Shown here one piece after another: positions 27,785 to 36,645 of a stretch of 64,000 bases of DNA. The notes under the pieces are model-generated. The model was not told the DNA's origin, did not search any database, and saw nothing but the letters and a program-made list of their open reading frames with translations. How positions within the stretch are numbered: the stretch's first letter is position 1; the number at the start of each line of letters is the position of its first letter. A program made the translations under genes and the position numbers. The stretch is from Paraburkholderia aromaticivorans (GTDB taxonomy: Bacteria; Pseudomonadota; Gammaproteobacteria; Burkholderiales; Burkholderiaceae), in the NCBI RefSeq assembly GCF_002278075.1, contig NZ_CP022990.1, positions 1,736,001 through 1,800,000 on the forward strand. The letters run 5' to 3'.

Positions 27785-28933
27785 ATGAAAAACGTCGTAT
27801 TTTCCAGTGCCGTAGGTTCGCTCTTCGTCCTCGCCGCGTCACCGGCATTCGCGCAAAGCTCGGTCACGCTGTATGGTCTCGTTGATACGGCACTCCGATA
27901 TCAGACGAATGCCGGCCCGGATGGCAAAGACCTGGTCAGCATGACGGTCGGCCCGGAAACTCACAGCCGTTGGGGCCTGAAGGGCACTGAAGACCTGGGC
28001 GGCGGCCTGTCCGCGATTTTCCGCCTTGAAAATGGCTTCGAACTCAACTCCGGACAACTGCATCAGGCCAACACGCTGTTCAGCCGGCAAGCGTATGTAG
28101 GTCTGTCCAGTGACAAGTACGGCACGCTGACCTTCGGTAACCAATATGCGCCGCTCTACGACACCATGGGCGATGTGTTCGACCCGTTGACCGTCGGCGA
28201 CTACTGGCAAGACAGCTGGGCATGGAATGGTATCGGTCCGTACCTCACGATCAACAACTCGGTCAAATACAAGGCATCGTTCAATGGCTTGAGCATCGAC
28301 GCGATCTATGGCTTCGGCAATCAGGCTGGCGCAGTCGGCCTCGGCAGCACGTATGGCGTGGAACTGACGTATACCCACGGCCCCGCATCGCTCGACGCGG
28401 GCTTCCAGCAGACCTCCGTGACGTCCGCGAACGGCAGCCTCGTCAATGGCGCGAAGATCAACATGCTGCACGTCAGCGGCGCGTACCAGATCACCCCCAC
28501 CGTACGCCTGTTGGCCGGCTGGCTGCGCGCGCAGGATCGCAGCGGCACCACCGACGCCAATATGCAGCAGGCCGGCGCGCCGAAACTGCCGGGCAGCAGC
28601 CCGAACCGTATCGACGACACGCTCTACATCGGCGGCAACTGGCAGGCAACGGCGCCGCTGCTGATCACCGTGGCCGGCTACTACGGTCGCGCTCGCAATG
28701 CCGAGCGGATCGACGGCACGCTCGGTTCGGGTATCAACTACTCGGCCACTGTTCTCGCCGAGTATTCGCTGTCCAAGCATACGGAAGTGTATGGCACGGT
28801 CGACTTCGCGCGCGGCAACGGCGCGTTCGCCGCCGACTACCCAGGCTCGACCAACCCGGCGACCGGCGTTGTCGATACCGTCGGCCGCACCAACAACGTG
28901 GGCGCGGCAGTCGGCATCCGTAAGATGTTCTAA
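27785..28933 (+). CDS. Gram-negative trimeric porin
   Basis: A 382-residue outer-membrane porin. It has a signal peptide MKNVVFSSAVGSLFVLAASP with cleavage after AFA, first strand QSSVTLYGLVDTAL, then SRWGLKGTEDLGGGLSAIF, RQAYVGLSSDKYGTLTFG and a final strand ending in GIRKMF. It lacks the NDN loop seen in the porins at 3818 and 10483, so it belongs to another branch of the family. It lies between the beta-oxidation genes and the PHA genes, and may admit short hydroxy- or fatty acids; that is inference from position only. Confidence 0.92.
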   Translation: MKNVVFSSAVGSLFVLAASPAFAQSSVTLYGLVDTALRYQTNAGPDGKDLVSMTVGPETHSRWGLKGTEDLGGGLSAIFRLENGFELNSGQLHQANTLFSRQAYVGLSSDKYGTLTFGNQYAPLYDTMGDVFDPLTVGDYWQDSWAWNGIGPYLTINNSVKYKASFNGLSIDAIYGFGNQAGAVGLGSTYGVELTYTHGPASLDAGFQQTSVTSANGSLVNGAKINMLHVSGAYQITPTVRLLAGWLRAQDRSGTTDANMQQAGAPKLPGSSPNRIDDTLYIGGNWQATAPLLITVAGYYGRARNAERIDGTLGSGINYSATVLAEYSLSKHTEVYGTVDFARGNGAFAADYPGSTNPATGVVDTVGRTNNVGAAVGIRKMF

Positions 28934-29548
28934 ATCTGCATGGGACGGATCTACGGCCGGCGTCAGCCGTTGCCCTGCAGGTCCGTCTCCGGCACATCGA
29001 CGGGAGGCGGGCTCCTCGCCCCCGCGCGACCAGTTCCATGACTGGCAGCCGCAGCGTTTGCGCCATCGCGTCGATCGTGATCGGCTGGCCGCCGTCCTGA
29101 CCCAGCAATGTGACGACGCTTCCGGTCCGCGCCTGCGCGATTTCGTGAGGCTCCGTGAAGAACCGACCCACGCTCGCCGAGAGCGTCAAGTTATCGCGCG
29201 CGATGCCTTCCGCATGACACAAACATGACGGAATCAAGGCAGCTGGCCTCATATAAAAAAGATCGTTCACCTGCGCCTTGCGCAGAAAAGTGTCGCCCAA
29301 CCGTCTCTTGACCCAGATCAACAGCGACGCCCAGGGCACCGCTAAAGTCAACCTCACGATTCTTGTTGCGACGCACAATCATGGAGCCTACGCGCGCTCC
29401 TCCACGCGTCCGCAATACCGTCGTGCCGGGGAACGTCGACTGTCACAGGTAGTTCTCGTTTCGCCGCCATGCTCTGCAATAGCTATCCCGCTGTCGTCGG
29501 TTCGTTCGGCCACGACGCCGCGCGCTCAGACAATCAAAAGGAAATCAG
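28934..29548. other. 615-bp gap before phaC, possible gene remnant
   Basis: No intact gene is supported here. On the minus strand a frame (stop at 28734, open to 29378) encodes a coherent-looking stretch at about 28990-29260, including ARTGSVVTLLGQDGGQP and MAQTLRLPVMELVARG, but it runs 200 bp antisense into the porin and turns Arg/Cys-rich there. It looks more like a decayed gene end than a live gene. The phaC ribosome site AAGGAA is at about 29539. No FNR box is seen. Confidence 0.4.
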
Positions 29549-31339
29549 ATGGACATTCGCTCCAGGTTGGCTCCCGCGGAAAATCGTGCACTGCCTGACG
29601 GATCTGCCGTCTCCGCATCCACTGCGCCCTTCCGGGAACTAGACCACGCCAAGGAAGCCATGATCGCGCGATTGACGGCGGGCCTGTCACCGGCGGCGCT
29701 GGGCGCGGCATTCTCCGACTGGCTCATCCATCTCGCGGCGGCGCCCGGCAAGCAACTGGAACTCGCCTCGCTCTGTGCGCTGAACACAAGGCGTGTCGCC
29801 GACTATCTCGCACATGTGGCCACGGGCGCTTACGCGCCCTTGCCGGCGGAACCGTCGTCGCAAGACGACCGCTTTCGTGGCGACGCGTGGCAGACCGAAC
29901 CCTACCGGCTGTGGCAAACGACATTCCTGCTCGCCGAGCAATGGTGGAATACCGCGACGCGGGAAGTGCCCGGCACCACTCGGCACCATGAAGACGTCGT
30001 GTCGTTCGTGGCGCGCCAACTGCTCGATACGCTGGCGCCGACCAACTTCCCGCTCACCAACCCGGAGGTGTTCCAGCGCGCGATGTCGACAGCGGGCATG
30101 AGCCTCGTGCAGGGCGCGCACAACGCGCTCGAAGACGCGACGCGCCAGGCGAGCGGCATGCCGCCCGCAGGTCTGGAACAGTTCAAGGTGGGGGCCGATC
30201 TTGCGGTCACGCCGGGCAAGGTCGTGTTTCGCAATCACCTGATCGAACTGATTCAATACAGCCCCGCGACCGACGAGGTCATCGCCGAGCCGGTCCTGAT
30301 CGTCCCCGCCTGGATCATGAAGTACTACATCCTGGACCTGTCGCCGCATAACTCGCTGATCCGTTATCTGGTCGGGCAGGGACACACCGTGTTCTGCATC
30401 TCGTGGCGCAACGTCGACGCCGACGACCGCGACCTAGGCCTCGAGGATTACCGGCAGTTGGGCGTCATGGCTGCGCTGGACACCGTCTCGAAGATCGTCC
30501 CCGGCCGCCAGATCCACGCAACCGGTTATTGCCTCGGCGGCACGCTGCTGTCGATCGCGGCGGCAGCCATGGCGGGCTCGGGCGATAACCGGCTGGCGTC
30601 GGTCACGCTATTCGCGGCGCAAACGGATTTCACCGAACCCGGCGAGCTGCAGCTCTTCATCGACGATAGCGAAGTCTATTTCCTCGAAAGCATGATGTGG
30701 TCGCAGGGCTATCTCGACGCCCGTCAAATGGCCGGCGCGTTCCAGCTCCTGCAATCAAACGACCTCGTCTGGTCGCGCATCGTGCACGACTATCTGCTCG
30801 GCGAACGCGCCCCGATGATCGATCTGATGGCGTGGAACGCAGACGCCACGCGCATGCCGTACCGGATGCACTCGGAATATCTGCGGCAACTCTTCCTCGA
30901 CAACGACCTCGCCTCCGCCCGGTATCAGGTCGACGCGCGGCCGGTCTCGATTCGCAACATCCGCGCGCCGATGTTCGTGGTGGGCACGGAACGCGATCAC
31001 ATCGCGCCGTGGCGTTCGGTCTACAAGATCCACGATCTTTCCGACACGGCAATCACGTTTGTCCTGACGAGCGGCGGTCACAACGCCGGGATCGTCAGCG
31101 AGCCGGGGCATCCGCACCGCCAATTCAGAATCAAGGAGACCGCCGCCGACGATCTGCGCGTGAGCCCCGATGAATGGGTGCCCGCAGCCGCCCAACGGGA
31201 AGGCTCGTGGTGGCCCGTCTGGTCCGATTGGCTCAAGGCCCGCTCGAGTCCCGAGCGTATCGCGCCGCCGGCCCTCGGCAACCAACCGGGCGCCGAGGCG
31301 CTCCCGGACGCCCCCGGCACCTACGTCTTCCAGCACTAG
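29549..31339 (+). CDS. phaC: class I poly(3-hydroxyalkanoate) synthase PhaC
   Basis: A 596-residue PHA synthase that polymerises 3-hydroxyacyl-CoA on granules. It has an N-terminal domain, then an alpha/beta-hydrolase core with the lipase-like box GYCLGG (Cys328), Asp483 in GTERDHIAPW and His511 in TSGGHNAGI, which form the catalytic triad. Motifs FCISWRNVDADDRDLGLEDY and EPVLIVPAWIMKYYILDL are classic. The length suits class I enzymes that work without PhaE or PhaR. A good AAGGAA precedes the ATG. It heads a tight operon with MaoC-Pta, ackA, fabI and phaB rather than the usual phaCAB, which suggests a specialised second PHA locus. Confidence 0.93.
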   Translation: MDIRSRLAPAENRALPDGSAVSASTAPFRELDHAKEAMIARLTAGLSPAALGAAFSDWLIHLAAAPGKQLELASLCALNTRRVADYLAHVATGAYAPLPAEPSSQDDRFRGDAWQTEPYRLWQTTFLLAEQWWNTATREVPGTTRHHEDVVSFVARQLLDTLAPTNFPLTNPEVFQRAMSTAGMSLVQGAHNALEDATRQASGMPPAGLEQFKVGADLAVTPGKVVFRNHLIELIQYSPATDEVIAEPVLIVPAWIMKYYILDLSPHNSLIRYLVGQGHTVFCISWRNVDADDRDLGLEDYRQLGVMAALDTVSKIVPGRQIHATGYCLGGTLLSIAAAAMAGSGDNRLASVTLFAAQTDFTEPGELQLFIDDSEVYFLESMMWSQGYLDARQMAGAFQLLQSNDLVWSRIVHDYLLGERAPMIDLMAWNADATRMPYRMHSEYLRQLFLDNDLASARYQVDARPVSIRNIRAPMFVVGTERDHIAPWRSVYKIHDLSDTAITFVLTSGGHNAGIVSEPGHPHRQFRIKETAADDLRVSPDEWVPAAAQREGSWWPVWSDWLKARSSPERIAPPALGNQPGAEALPDAPGTYVFQH

Positions 31340-31348
31340 GAGGCATTC

Positions 31349-32752
31349 GTGAACGATCTTCTGCTGCATAACCGGACCTTCGATGAACTGGCGATCGGCG
31401 AATCCGCATCGCTCGTGCGGACAGCGGGGCAAATCGACATCGACCTGTTCGCCGCCGTGTCGGGCGATGTCAATCCCGCGCATACCGACGCGACCTTCGC
31501 GTCGAGCGACCTGTTTGGCCATATCGTCGTTCACGGCATGTGGACCGGCGCGCTGATCTCCGCGCTGCTCGGCACCCGGCTGCCGGGTCCTGGGACCATC
31601 TATCTGGATCAGGAACTGCAGTTCCGCCACCCGGTCGCGCCGGGCGACACGATCACCGCCACGGTGACGGTGAAAGAAAAACGCCCCGAGAAGCGGATCG
31701 TGCTGCTCGACACGCGCTGCACGAATCAGAAGGGCGACACCGTTCTGCTCGGCACGGCCACGGTGATTGCACCGTCGGCACCGATCGTGTGGCATCCCAC
31801 CCTGCAACCCGAAGTGTCCGTGCGCCGGCACGACCGTTACGAGGCATTCATTCGCGAAGCGCGCACTCATACCGCACTGCGCACGGCCGTCGTGCATCCC
31901 TGTTCACCGGATGTGATTCAGGCGGTCTTCGAAGCGCGTGACGAAGGCCTGCTCGATCCGATACTCGTCGGTCCCGAAGCCAAAATCCGCGCCGCCGCCG
32001 AAGCCGCTAACGTGAGTCTCGCCGGCATCACGATCGAAGCGGTCGCGCACAGTCACGCCGCCGCCGCGCGCGCCGTCGAACTGGGCGCCGCCGGCCAGGT
32101 CACCGCGTTGATGAAAGGCACGCTGCACACCGACGAACTGCTCTCCGCGGTCGTCGCTGCCGGGTCTGGCCTGCGAACCGGCCGGCGCATCAGCCACGTG
32201 TATGCGATGGACGTACCCGCTTACCCTAAACCGCTGATCGTCACCGATGCGGCGGTCAATATCTCGCCGACTCTCGCGCAAAAACGCGATATCTGCCAGA
32301 ACGCGATCGACCTGCTGCATGTTCTAGGCATCGAGCAGCCGCGGGTCGCCGTGCTCGCGGCCGTTGAAACCGTCAATCCGGCGATGCCGACCACGCTCGA
32401 CGCGGCGGCGCTCACCGTGATGGCCGCACGCGGCCAGATAACCGGTGCGCTGGTCGACGGCCCGCTCGCCTTCGACAACGCGATCAGCCTCGCCGCGGCG
32501 ACGACCAAAGGTGTCCACTCCCCGGTGGTCGGTCAGGCGGACATTCTGCTGGTTCCCGATCTCGAAGCCGGCAACATGCTGGCGAAGCAATTAGTGTATT
32601 TCGCCGGCGCCGACGCCGCGGGTCTCATCGTCGGCGCGCGGCTGCCGATCATCCTGACGAGCCGCGCCGATAGCCTGCGGGTGCGCCTCGCATCGGTCGC
32701 GCTTGCCAGGCTCGTCGCCGAAAGCCGCCTGAGCGAACTGCTCGCATCATGA
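31349..32752 (+). CDS. bifunctional enoyl-CoA hydratase / phosphate acetyltransferase
   Basis: A 467-residue fusion. Residues about 10-145 are a MaoC-like (R)-specific hydratase hot-dog domain with the catalytic Asp/His in SGDVNPAHTDATF. Residues about 160-465 are a phosphate acetyl/butyryltransferase domain (LMKGTLHTDELLSAV, RISHVYAMDVPAYPKPLIVTDAAVNI). This combination is known in proteobacteria. The hydratase can make (R)-3-hydroxyacyl-CoA for PhaC, and the transferase makes acyl-phosphate for the kinase encoded next. The GTG start at 31349 has TAGGAGG formed over the phaC stop. Its own stop overlaps the ackA start (ATGA). Confidence 0.92.
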   Translation: MNDLLLHNRTFDELAIGESASLVRTAGQIDIDLFAAVSGDVNPAHTDATFASSDLFGHIVVHGMWTGALISALLGTRLPGPGTIYLDQELQFRHPVAPGDTITATVTVKEKRPEKRIVLLDTRCTNQKGDTVLLGTATVIAPSAPIVWHPTLQPEVSVRRHDRYEAFIREARTHTALRTAVVHPCSPDVIQAVFEARDEGLLDPILVGPEAKIRAAAEAANVSLAGITIEAVAHSHAAAARAVELGAAGQVTALMKGTLHTDELLSAVVAAGSGLRTGRRISHVYAMDVPAYPKPLIVTDAAVNISPTLAQKRDICQNAIDLLHVLGIEQPRVAVLAAVETVNPAMPTTLDAAALTVMAARGQITGALVDGPLAFDNAISLAAATTKGVHSPVVGQADILLVPDLEAGNMLAKQLVYFAGADAAGLIVGARLPIILTSRADSLRVRLASVALARLVAESRLSELLAS

Positions 32753-33942
32753 GCGCCCCTCTTCTGCTCACCTTCAACCCCGGCTCGTCGACGGTCAAGA
32801 TCGGGCTGTTTCGCGTCGTCGCCGGTGAAGCCGTGAGAATCGGCCAGGGCATGATCGACTTCCGGCATCAACCCTTGCAGTTGCACCTCGTGAATGGCGG
32901 CAAGACAGCAGACATTGCCCTGCGGTCTGCCGTCACCGAAGATCTGCACGACGTGCTCGACGAAACGCTCGGCTGGTTCGCCACGCATTTTCCGCTCGAC
33001 GATCTCGTGTCAGTCGGCCATCGCGTCGTGCATGGCGGCGATCGCTTCGCCGGTCCCGTCGCCATCACGGACGAAACGCTTGCGGCCATCACCGCCCTCG
33101 TCCCGCTTGCGCCGTTGCATCAGCCCCAGAGCGTCCGGCTGATCCGGGCGATCCGGCATCTGCGGCCGCATCTGCTGCAGGCCGCGTCGTTCGACACGGC
33201 ATTTCACCGTACGCAGACTGCGCTGGTCCAACGCTTTGCGATTCCACGCGGACTCTTCGACAAGGGCATCAAGCGCTACGGTTTTCATGGCCTGTCATAT
33301 CAATTCGTTCACGGCCAGCTCGAACTGCAATTCCCGCAACTCGCACGCGGCAAGGTCGTTGCCGCCCATCTAGGCAGCGGCGCAAGCCTGTGTGCATTCG
33401 AGGCCGGCGCAAGCCGCGACTCGAGCATGGGTTTCTCGACACTCGACGGAATTCCCATGGCCACGCGATGCGGCGCGCTCGACGCCGGGGTTCTTCTACA
33501 CCTGCTCGAACAGCACGGCCTCAGCGTCGACGAGGTCGAACACATGCTCTATGAGCAGTCCGGTCTGCTCGGGGTTTCCGGTATCAGCGCGGACAGCCGC
33601 GAACTGCAGGCGAGCCACCGCCCGGAAGCCCGCGAGGCGCTGGAGCTGTTCGCCTTTCGCATCGCGGGCGAGGCCGCGCGGCTCGCCGCCACGCTAGGCG
33701 GCCTCGACAGTCTCGTCTTCACCGCCGGGATCGGCGAGCATCAACCCGCGGTGCGCGTTGCCGTATGCGAGCGCCTCGCGTGGCTGGGCGTCGAACTCGA
33801 TCGCGAAGCGAACGACAGCAACGCACGTGTGATCAGCAGCGCGCGCAGCCAGATAACGGTCCTCGTGCTGCCGACCGATGAAGAGCAGATCATCGCCAAC
33901 GAGGCGATTGCGGTATTGCATCGCGAGGCATTGAAATCGTGA
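32749..33942 (+). CDS. ackA: acetate/propionate kinase
   Basis: A 397-residue acetokinase that converts acyl-phosphate and ADP to acid and ATP. It has the N-terminal phosphate motif LTFNPGSSTVKIGLF, VGHRVVHGGDRF, the FDTAFH loop, YGFHGLSYQFV, AAHLGSGASLCAF and the C-terminal FTAGIGEHQP motif. The usual second residue in NCGSSS is Pro here (NPGSS). Coupled by overlap to the Pta-domain protein before it and to fabI after it (GTGA), it provides substrate-level ATP, useful under oxygen limitation. Confidence 0.93.
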   Translation: MSAPLLLTFNPGSSTVKIGLFRVVAGEAVRIGQGMIDFRHQPLQLHLVNGGKTADIALRSAVTEDLHDVLDETLGWFATHFPLDDLVSVGHRVVHGGDRFAGPVAITDETLAAITALVPLAPLHQPQSVRLIRAIRHLRPHLLQAASFDTAFHRTQTALVQRFAIPRGLFDKGIKRYGFHGLSYQFVHGQLELQFPQLARGKVVAAHLGSGASLCAFEAGASRDSSMGFSTLDGIPMATRCGALDAGVLLHLLEQHGLSVDEVEHMLYEQSGLLGVSGISADSRELQASHRPEAREALELFAFRIAGEAARLAATLGGLDSLVFTAGIGEHQPAVRVAVCERLAWLGVELDREANDSNARVISSARSQITVLVLPTDEEQIIANEAIAVLHREALKS

Positions 33943-34712
33943 ATTCCATCATCGACCTTTCGGGCAAGCGCGGCCTGGTCGTCGGCATTGCGAACGAGCA
34001 CAGCATCGCCACCGGCTGTGCGACGCTGTTTCGCGCGGCCGGCGCGGAACTCGCCGTCACCTATCTGAACGACAAGGCCGAGCCGTTCGTCCGCCCGGTT
34101 GCCCAGACGCTTCGTGCGCCTCTCGTCATGCCATGCGACGTGCGTGTTCCGGGTCAGCTAGAAGCCGTCTTCGAGACGATCACGAAAGAGTGGGGGCGGC
34201 TCGACTTCGTGCTCCATTCGATCGCCTTCGCACCCGCCGACGACCTGCACGCGAGCCTCGTCGACTGCTCGGCCGAGGGCTTCGCCCTCGCGATGAATGT
34301 GTCGTGCCATTCGTTCATCCGCATGACAAAGCTCGCGTTGCCGCTGATGCCGGACGGCGGCAGCCTGATGACCGTGAGCTTTCTGGGCGCCGAGCGCGCG
34401 GTGGATCATTACAACGTGATGGGGCCCGTCAAGGCCGCGCTCGAATCGAGCGTGCGTTACCTTGCCGTCGATCTGGCGGCACGTCGCGTCCATGTCCATG
34501 CGATCTCGGCAGGCGCGGTGAAAACACGCGCCGCATCCGGCATCGACCATTTCGATGCACTGCTCGACGACGTCCGCACGCATACGCCCGCGCAGCATCT
34601 CGTCACGATTAACGAAATCGGCCGGATTGCGACCGTGCTCGCGAGCGAGGCGGGGATGACACTAACCGGCTCCACCATCTACGCGGACGCGGGCTTTCAT
34701 ATCACGGCGTGA
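33939..34712 (+). CDS. fabI: enoyl-ACP reductase FabI (paralogue)
   Basis: A 257-residue SDR-type enoyl-ACP reductase, normally the last step of fatty-acid elongation. It has the dinucleotide segment GLVVGIANEHSIATGCA, HSIAFAPADDL, and the catalytic Tyr158-x6-Lys165 in HYNVMGPVK. The residue matching E. coli Tyr146 is Phe148 (VSFLGAERAV), an unusual change. The GTG start overlaps the ackA stop. Placed in a PHA/acetate-kinase operon, this is likely an accessory copy rather than the housekeeping enzyme; it may use reducing power when respiration is limited. That role is inference. Confidence 0.9.
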   Translation: MNSIIDLSGKRGLVVGIANEHSIATGCATLFRAAGAELAVTYLNDKAEPFVRPVAQTLRAPLVMPCDVRVPGQLEAVFETITKEWGRLDFVLHSIAFAPADDLHASLVDCSAEGFALAMNVSCHSFIRMTKLALPLMPDGGSLMTVSFLGAERAVDHYNVMGPVKAALESSVRYLAVDLAARRVHVHAISAGAVKTRAASGIDHFDALLDDVRTHTPAQHLVTINEIGRIATVLASEAGMTLTGSTIYADAGFHITA

Positions 34713-34807
34713 ACCTATCGAGCCCGTGCGCGCGGCTGATGCGGATTCCGGGCCCACCCGGCTCTCGATAAACAAACGATTTCTTCGCTTTCTAACAGGA
34801 GCATGCG

Positions 34808-35530
34808 ATGACAAGAACGGCGCTCATTACCGGCGGAGTCAGTGGAATCGGAGCGGCAACAGCAAGACAGTTGCAAGGCGCCGGCTACTCGGTGATTGCC
34901 AACTATTTCGGAAACGATGCCGAGGCCGATGCATTTCATAAAGAAACGGGCATTCCCGTCTTCGGCTGGAACGTGGCTGACTTCGATGCCACCCAGCAAG
35001 CGATTGCCACGATCGTCGCGCAATCGGGCCCGATCGATGTGCTCGTGAACAATGCCGGCATCACCCGTGACAGCACGCTGCACAAAATGACGCTGGAGCA
35101 ATGGCGCAGTGTGATCGACGTGGATCTGGGCGGATGCTTCAATACGTGCCGGGCTGTCATCGAAAGCATGCGCGAGCGCCGCTTTGGACGGATCGTGAAT
35201 ATCAGTTCGGTCAACGCGCTTTCCGGGCAGTTCGGCCAGACCAACTATGCCGCAGCCAAGGCGGGGCTGATCGGCTTTACCAAGGCGCTCGCGCTCGAAG
35301 GCGCATCGCGAGGCATTACGGCCAATGTGATCGCCCCAGGCTATACGGATACGGGCATGGTGCACGGTGTGCCGGACGACATTCTGAAAACGATAGTCAG
35401 TGGCGTGCCGGCGGGAAGACTGGCGACGCCGGATGAAATCGCGCGCGGCATCGTCTTCCTGGTCGCGGATGACGCGGCGTTCATCAACGGAGCCACGCTG
35501 TCGATCAACGGTGGCAAATATATGGCGTAG
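34808..35530 (+). CDS. phaB: acetoacetyl-CoA reductase PhaB
   Basis: A 240-residue SDR that makes (R)-3-hydroxybutyryl-CoA for PhaC. It shows TGGVSGIGAATARQL, NNAGITRDSTLHKM, NISSVNALSGQFGQTNYAAA with the catalytic Ser, Tyr and Lys, and ITANVIAPGYTDTGM, all close to PhaB. It has its own ribosome site (AACAGGAGC) 95 bp after fabI and completes the PHA set. No phaA lies next to it; bktB at 25295 could supply acetoacetyl-CoA. Confidence 0.92.
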   Translation: MTRTALITGGVSGIGAATARQLQGAGYSVIANYFGNDAEADAFHKETGIPVFGWNVADFDATQQAIATIVAQSGPIDVLVNNAGITRDSTLHKMTLEQWRSVIDVDLGGCFNTCRAVIESMRERRFGRIVNISSVNALSGQFGQTNYAAAKAGLIGFTKALALEGASRGITANVIAPGYTDTGMVHGVPDDILKTIVSGVPAGRLATPDEIARGIVFLVADDAAFINGATLSINGGKYMA

Positions 35531-35629
35531 GCGGGACGGGCGCCGTCCTCTGGACGGATGAACGCCATGGCGGGCGAATCGGCGGAAATGTTTCCGCGCG
35601 ATGCGCCCGCTCTCACACTAGATGTCTCG

Positions 35630-36280
35630 CTATCCGATCGTCAGATCGTCGTTGACCGCGTGTACGCCAGGCGCGGCCCATGCCGCTCCGCGCGCGATCG
35701 ATCGCTCCGCATACGAGCCGACCTTGCCCGTCAGCGTCACCGTGCCGTCCCGCACGCTGACGCCAATGCGATCCGCTTCGCGCTCGACGTGACGCACGAG
35801 GGCTTTGCGGATGCTGTCGCCGATATCCTCCCCTGCCGGGCTCTCATGCACGTCGATGAGATTCGACACTCCCCTCACGCCACGCATGGGATTGATCATG
35901 CGCGTGGCGAGATGACGCTGATAGGCGCGCTCGAGCCTGCCTCGCAATGTCACCCATCCGTTGTCGACTTGCACCTGGACGTGGACATCGGATACGCCAA
36001 CGGTCCACTTCAGGATCGACCGGACAGCGTTCGCAATGTCCTCATCCGTTCTGACGTCGCTGTGGGGCAGGCGAATATCCATTCTGGAAACTACCGTCTT
36101 CACGCCCGCCACCCGTTTCGCCGCCTTCTCGGCGGCCAGCTTTTCCGCATAACTCGACGGATGGCCGGACAGCGTGACAACCCGCTCTTTCACCTCCACG
36201 TCGATGTCCGCCAGCGACACCGCAGGATCCCACGCCAACTCGTCCGCAACTTCTGCCTGCAACTGCCGGTCCGTTTTCAT
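35630..36280 (-). CDS. triple-BON-domain stress protein
   Basis: A 216-residue protein made of three consecutive BON domains (about 3-70, 77-145 and 148-215), each with the pattern V-x-V-x-[DN]G-x-VTL-x-G (VEVKERVVTLSGHPSSYAE, VQVDNGWVTLRGRLERAYQ, VSVRDGTVTLTGKVGSYAE). No signal peptide is visible, so it is probably cytoplasmic, unlike OsmY. Such proteins are found near universal-stress and low-oxygen genes in Burkholderia. Its promoter carries an Anr/FNR box at a canonical class II position, so induction by low oxygen is likely. It converges with phaB, stop to stop 99 bp apart. Confidence 0.9.
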   Translation of the reverse strand: MKTDRQLQAEVADELAWDPAVSLADIDVEVKERVVTLSGHPSSYAEKLAAEKAAKRVAGVKTVVSRMDIRLPHSDVRTDEDIANAVRSILKWTVGVSDVHVQVQVDNGWVTLRGRLERAYQRHLATRMINPMRGVRGVSNLIDVHESPAGEDIGDSIRKALVRHVEREADRIGVSVRDGTVTLTGKVGSYAERSIARGAAWAAPGVHAVNDDLTIG

Positions 36281-36460
36281 TGCGCTCTCCTGTCATTTCC
36301 CTGTGCTCATCTGCCTGAATGACGGCTGATTTCGCCGTCACGCAGCACCGTGATCGACGCTCGCGCGCCAGAGATCCGATCGCGCGCATGACCATGACGT
36401 CTTTCCAGCGCGCAGTTCACCAAGCCCTTCGTCGATTCATCTCGAAGCGCTGCTGAACTC

Positions 36461-36466
36461 AGCATA
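36461..36466 (-). promoter_or_regulatory. candidate -10 element (TATGCT) of BON promoter
   Basis: Read on the minus strand the hexamer is TATGCT, four of six matches to TATAAT. With +1 at about 36454 it puts the Anr/FNR box centre at -41.5, and the transcript would have a leader of about 174 bases. Confidence 0.5.
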
Positions 36467-36488
36467 GCTTTCGAAGCCGCCGCGCCAG

Positions 36489-36502
36489 TTGAGTTACATC
36501 AA
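36489..36502 (-). promoter_or_regulatory. Anr/FNR box (TTGAG-TTAC-ATCAA)
   Basis: Nine of ten bases match TTGAT-N4-ATCAA. The box lies 22 bp from the candidate -10, which is the class II activator geometry, so the BON gene should be switched on by an Anr/FNR protein when oxygen is low. Confidence 0.6.
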
Positions 36503-36645
36503 TGCCTGACTGGCGCGCGCCGGCGTTCGGATAAGCGCTCCGCGGCCTGTCGCCGATGCAGCGAACTAGCCAGCGCCTGCGTGCGCATCAGCCGTGCTGC
36601 CCCGCATGATGCGCTGTAATGGCAAGCGGGAGTTCGCAGTCGATT

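Larger units (their letters stand above)
36281..36645. other. leader and promoter region of BON gene
   Basis: 365 bp between the BON gene start and the Rieske gene end. It contains a dyad TGACGGC-N7-GCCGTCA (36320-36340) within the expected 5' leader, a candidate -10 at 36461-36466 and an Anr/FNR box at 36489-36502. No gene is supported. Confidence 0.5.
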
